Positions 50,646-52,529 of a stretch of 52,529 bases of DNA are shown piece by piece; the first letter of the stretch is position 1, and each line of letters starts with the position of its first letter. The position numbers were made by a program, and so were the translations under genes. The notes beneath the pieces are model-generated. The model was not told the DNA's origin, made no database searches, and was given only the letters and a program-made list of their open reading frames with translations. Source of the DNA: Deltaproteobacteria bacterium (GTDB lineage: Bacteria; Desulfobacterota; Binatia; UBA9968; JAJDTQ01); contig JAPOPM010000165.1 in the NCBI GenBank assembly GCA_026712905.1, positions 1 to 52,529 of the forward strand, written 5' to 3'.

Positions 50646-52157
50646 ATGTCCGACCACTACGACGTCATCATCATCGGCGGCGGCTCCGGGGGCTGCGTCG
50701 CCGCCGCGCGGCTCAGCGAGGACCGGCGCCGCAAGGTGCTGCTGCTGGAGGCCGCGCCGGACCCGCAACCGATACCGGAAACCATCCGGTTGGCCAGCGC
50801 CCGGGACCGGGTCTGGCTCGAGACCCCCTACGTCGACATGGTCCCCGTGGTGCGGCCCGTCGACGGCAGCCCGTTCCGCTCCCTGGCGGGGAAGATCATG
50901 GGCGGGGGCTCGTCGGTCAACGCCATGGCTTGGGTGTGGCCGACCCGGCACGACATGGACCGGTGGGTGGCGGCGGGGAACCCCGACTGGTCCTGGGAAG
51001 CGGTCCACGGGGTCCTGAAGCGCATCGAGGCGGACCAGGACTTCCCGGACGACCCAAACCACGGCCACGCCGGACCGGTCTACGTCAAGCGTCCCTTCAG
51101 CCTGGAGTCGGACCTGTCCCCGGTGGTCCGGGCCTGCATCGACGGCGCCGCCGAAATGGGCCTGCCGCGCCTCCCCGACACCAACATCCCCGACCCCGTG
51201 GGCGTGGGACCGGGGGTCTCCAACATCAAGGACGGTGTGCGCCAGTCCGCGGTGGTGAGCCATCTCGAACCGGCACGGGGGCGTCCGAACCTCACCGTCA
51301 AGGCCGAGGCGCCGGTGCTGGGGCTGACCCTGTCGGGCAGCCGCGTGGACGGCGTGCGTTACGAGAAGGACGGCCAGATCCACACGGACAGCGCGGGCCA
51401 GGTGGTTCTGGCCGCGGGCGCGTACCGCACGCCCCAGCTCCTCATGCTGTCGGGTATCGGCCCGGCCGCCGAGCTGGAACGGATGGGCATCGAGGTGACG
51501 CACGGGCTGGAGGGCGTCGGAGGGAACTTCCAGGACCACGCCGTCGTCCACGTGACCTTCGCCGCCGCCAGGGACTTCGAGGTGGCGTGGACCCTGTCGC
51601 GGCTTCGTCTCCTGGCACGGACCTCCCCGAGCGTGGATCACGGGGACTTCAGCGCTTCGCTGCGGCCGCCCACCAGGATCGAGGGCGTAGGCACCCTGCT
51701 GCCCTTGTCGGTTCAACTGCTGGAGCAAGGGGCGTCGGGACGGATCCGCCTCCCCAGCCTGGATGCCCGGGATTTCCCCGTCGTGGAGACGGGACTGCTG
51801 GCGGACCCGAAGGACGTGGAGAAGATGGTGGCGGCCATGGAATTCCTCCGGGACCTCGCGCGCACATCGCCCATGCGCGAGTTCTGCGGCGCGTTACGCA
51901 ACCCGGCTCCCGAGGAGGACTGGGCGACCTTCGCCCGTTCCACCTACGACAGCTACCACCACGCCTCCGGCACCTGCAAAATGGGGCCGGCGGACGATCC
52001 CGCCTCGGTGGTGGACCAGCGCCTGCGCGTCCACGGGCTGGACAACCTGTGGGTGGCCGACGCCTCGATCATGCCCGAGGTAACCCATGCCAACACCAAC
52101 GCCACGGTCTACGTCATCGCCGAACGGCTGGCGGAGTTCCTGAACAGCGCCGCGTAG
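50646..52157 (+). CDS. GMC-family FAD-dependent oxidoreductase
   Basis: 503 residues. The start follows GGGGAGA. The FAD-binding motif is DVIIIGGGSGGCVAAARLSE, with the acidic residue at LLLEAAP. The GMC signature GKIMGGGSSVNAMAWVW and the second signature GAYRTPQLLMLSGIGP are both clear. The catalytic pair is near the C-terminus: YHHASGTCKMG (histidine) and HANTNATVYVIAERLAEF. It oxidises alcohols, choline-type or aryl alcohols; the substrate is unknown. No adjacent aldehyde dehydrogenase is seen. Confidence 0.95.
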   Translation: MSDHYDVIIIGGGSGGCVAAARLSEDRRRKVLLLEAAPDPQPIPETIRLASARDRVWLETPYVDMVPVVRPVDGSPFRSLAGKIMGGGSSVNAMAWVWPTRHDMDRWVAAGNPDWSWEAVHGVLKRIEADQDFPDDPNHGHAGPVYVKRPFSLESDLSPVVRACIDGAAEMGLPRLPDTNIPDPVGVGPGVSNIKDGVRQSAVVSHLEPARGRPNLTVKAEAPVLGLTLSGSRVDGVRYEKDGQIHTDSAGQVVLAAGAYRTPQLLMLSGIGPAAELERMGIEVTHGLEGVGGNFQDHAVVHVTFAAARDFEVAWTLSRLRLLARTSPSVDHGDFSASLRPPTRIEGVGTLLPLSVQLLEQGASGRIRLPSLDARDFPVVETGLLADPKDVEKMVAAMEFLRDLARTSPMREFCGALRNPAPEEDWATFARSTYDSYHHASGTCKMGPADDPASVVDQRLRVHGLDNLWVADASIMPEVTHANTNATVYVIAERLAEFLNSAA

Positions 52158-52388
52158 GAAACGGTAACGTCGGGTACCGCAAGAGCGCAAGCCTCCACCC
52201 GAGGTTGCTAACTCGGGCGGAGAGCCAAGCGAAGCCAGACCGGCCGCAAGTGGTAGGATTTCGGACGCGAATGCGGAATCCGACACAGAATGGCAGAGTA
52301 AACCGGAAAAAGTTGGCCACCCTTTGAGGGAAACTAGCGCCTGAAACGTTGTGGTGAGGCAATATTGGACCACTGGTCGGAGTAGGAC
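52158..52388. other. Intergenic region next to an insertion sequence
   Basis: No gene is seen. A short hairpin, CCCGAG/CTCGGG at 52198-52217, follows the GMC gene but has no T-run. The composition becomes less GC-rich after 52250. This probably marks the boundary of inserted DNA around the transposase at the right edge. Confidence 0.35.
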
Positions 52389-52529
52389 CTAGTGTACCGT
52401 CTCATAAATAGCTTTACAACGATTGATTTTCTCCATAATGGCTTCGACCGAAGCGGTCCAGATGAAAGGAGTGGGCTGTTGGTTATTGATGCGGACGTAG
52501 TCATGGATGGCCTGGATGAGTTCCGGGAC
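52389..52529 (-). CDS. IS630-family transposase, C-terminal end (cut by window edge)
   Basis: The 46 codons before the stop at 52389-52391 read VPELIQAIHDYVRINNQQP and PFIWTASVEAIMEKINRCKA. This is the usual C-terminus of IS630-type DDE transposases (PF-x-W-T followed by an I-x-K-I helix). The rest of the gene lies beyond the window. The stop codon falls in CTAGTGTACCGTCT, which resembles the tip of the MITE at 41230, suggesting the element end overlaps the stop. Whether the gene is intact cannot be seen. Confidence 0.85.
   Translation of the reverse strand, partial: VPELIQAIHDYVRINNQQPTPFIWTASVEAIMEKINRCKAIYETVH

Noticed and set aside
50450..52327. 625-residue plus-strand frame
   Set aside because: Alternative frame of the GMC gene with P, G and R bias; the GMC frame has all catalytic motifs.
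52158..52388. Possible group II intron or structured RNA
   Set aside because: No domain V-like hairpin can be found; only one short stem is seen.

Overview
The window is GC-rich, densely coded DNA from an uncultured Gram-negative bacterium. It has an autotransporter-type surface protein, a TolC-family channel and an AsmA-like protein, so the cell has an outer membrane. The mix of hydantoinase subunits, ACMSD-like amidohydrolases, an LLM-type flavin oxidoreductase, a MmgE/PrpD protein, a Bug-type binding protein, BNR-like propeller proteins and many solo transporters resembles the accessory gene content of uncultured deltaproteobacterial or Tectomicrobia-like lineages. That placement is inference: no rRNA or other phylogenetic marker is present.

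Layout. 1-1869 is the N-terminal part of a repeat-rich adhesin that runs off the left edge. 2.2-6.4 kb holds a bicupin, an extended SDR epimerase and HyuA. 6.9-7.5 kb holds an excisionase-type antitoxin followed by only a 31-codon tail of its PIN toxin. 7.5-14.2 kb holds a SulP anion transporter, then a divergent export locus (TolC-like, PAS-HlyD fusion, MacB/LolD-type ATPase) with no permease gene. 14.2-18.3 kb holds an MFS carrier, HyuB and an amidohydrolase. 18.3-24.4 kb holds a kelch protein, a membrane protein, Hsp20, a Bug receptor with a near-perfect sigma70 promoter, DUF3891 and a BNR protein. 24.6-26.5 kb holds tRNA-Val(CAC), a tiny AhpD-like gene with an in-frame TGA that is very probably selenocysteine, an EVE protein and endonuclease IV. 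26.6-30.7 kb holds a Tat-exported amino-acid-type receptor, a sensor that stops after its HAMP domain, an OFA-type MFS carrier and a GST. 30.8-36.0 kb is a TetR regulator divergent from a five-gene acyl-CoA degradation operon (two crotonases, two 3-hydroxyacyl-CoA dehydrogenase-like proteins, thiolase). 36.1-41.2 kb holds an AsmA-like protein, DUF4911 and RNase R. 41.4-52.2 kb holds two tandem EamA carriers, an NMT1-like receptor, a second BNR protein, an LLM oxidoreductase, a racemase-fold protein, a second ACMSD-like amidohydrolase, MmgE/PrpD and a GMC oxidoreductase. The right edge cuts an IS630-type transposase.

The strongest hidden signal is at 24761-25027. A TGA sits exactly where the second cysteine of the CxxC redox motif should be, coding continues in frame for 48 residues, and a compact hairpin with a GG-starting loop begins at the distance expected for a bacterial SECIS. 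Other notable points are the truncated toxin, the permease-less PAS-HlyD exporter, the sensor without an output domain, a racemase-fold protein lacking both usual cysteines, a MITE placed exactly between two convergent genes, and two families of dispersed palindromes.

The metabolic genes read as catabolic modules for small organic acids, cyclic amides and acyl-CoA intermediates, each with its own uptake protein. Only the TetR-crotonase operon forms a complete pathway segment within the window.
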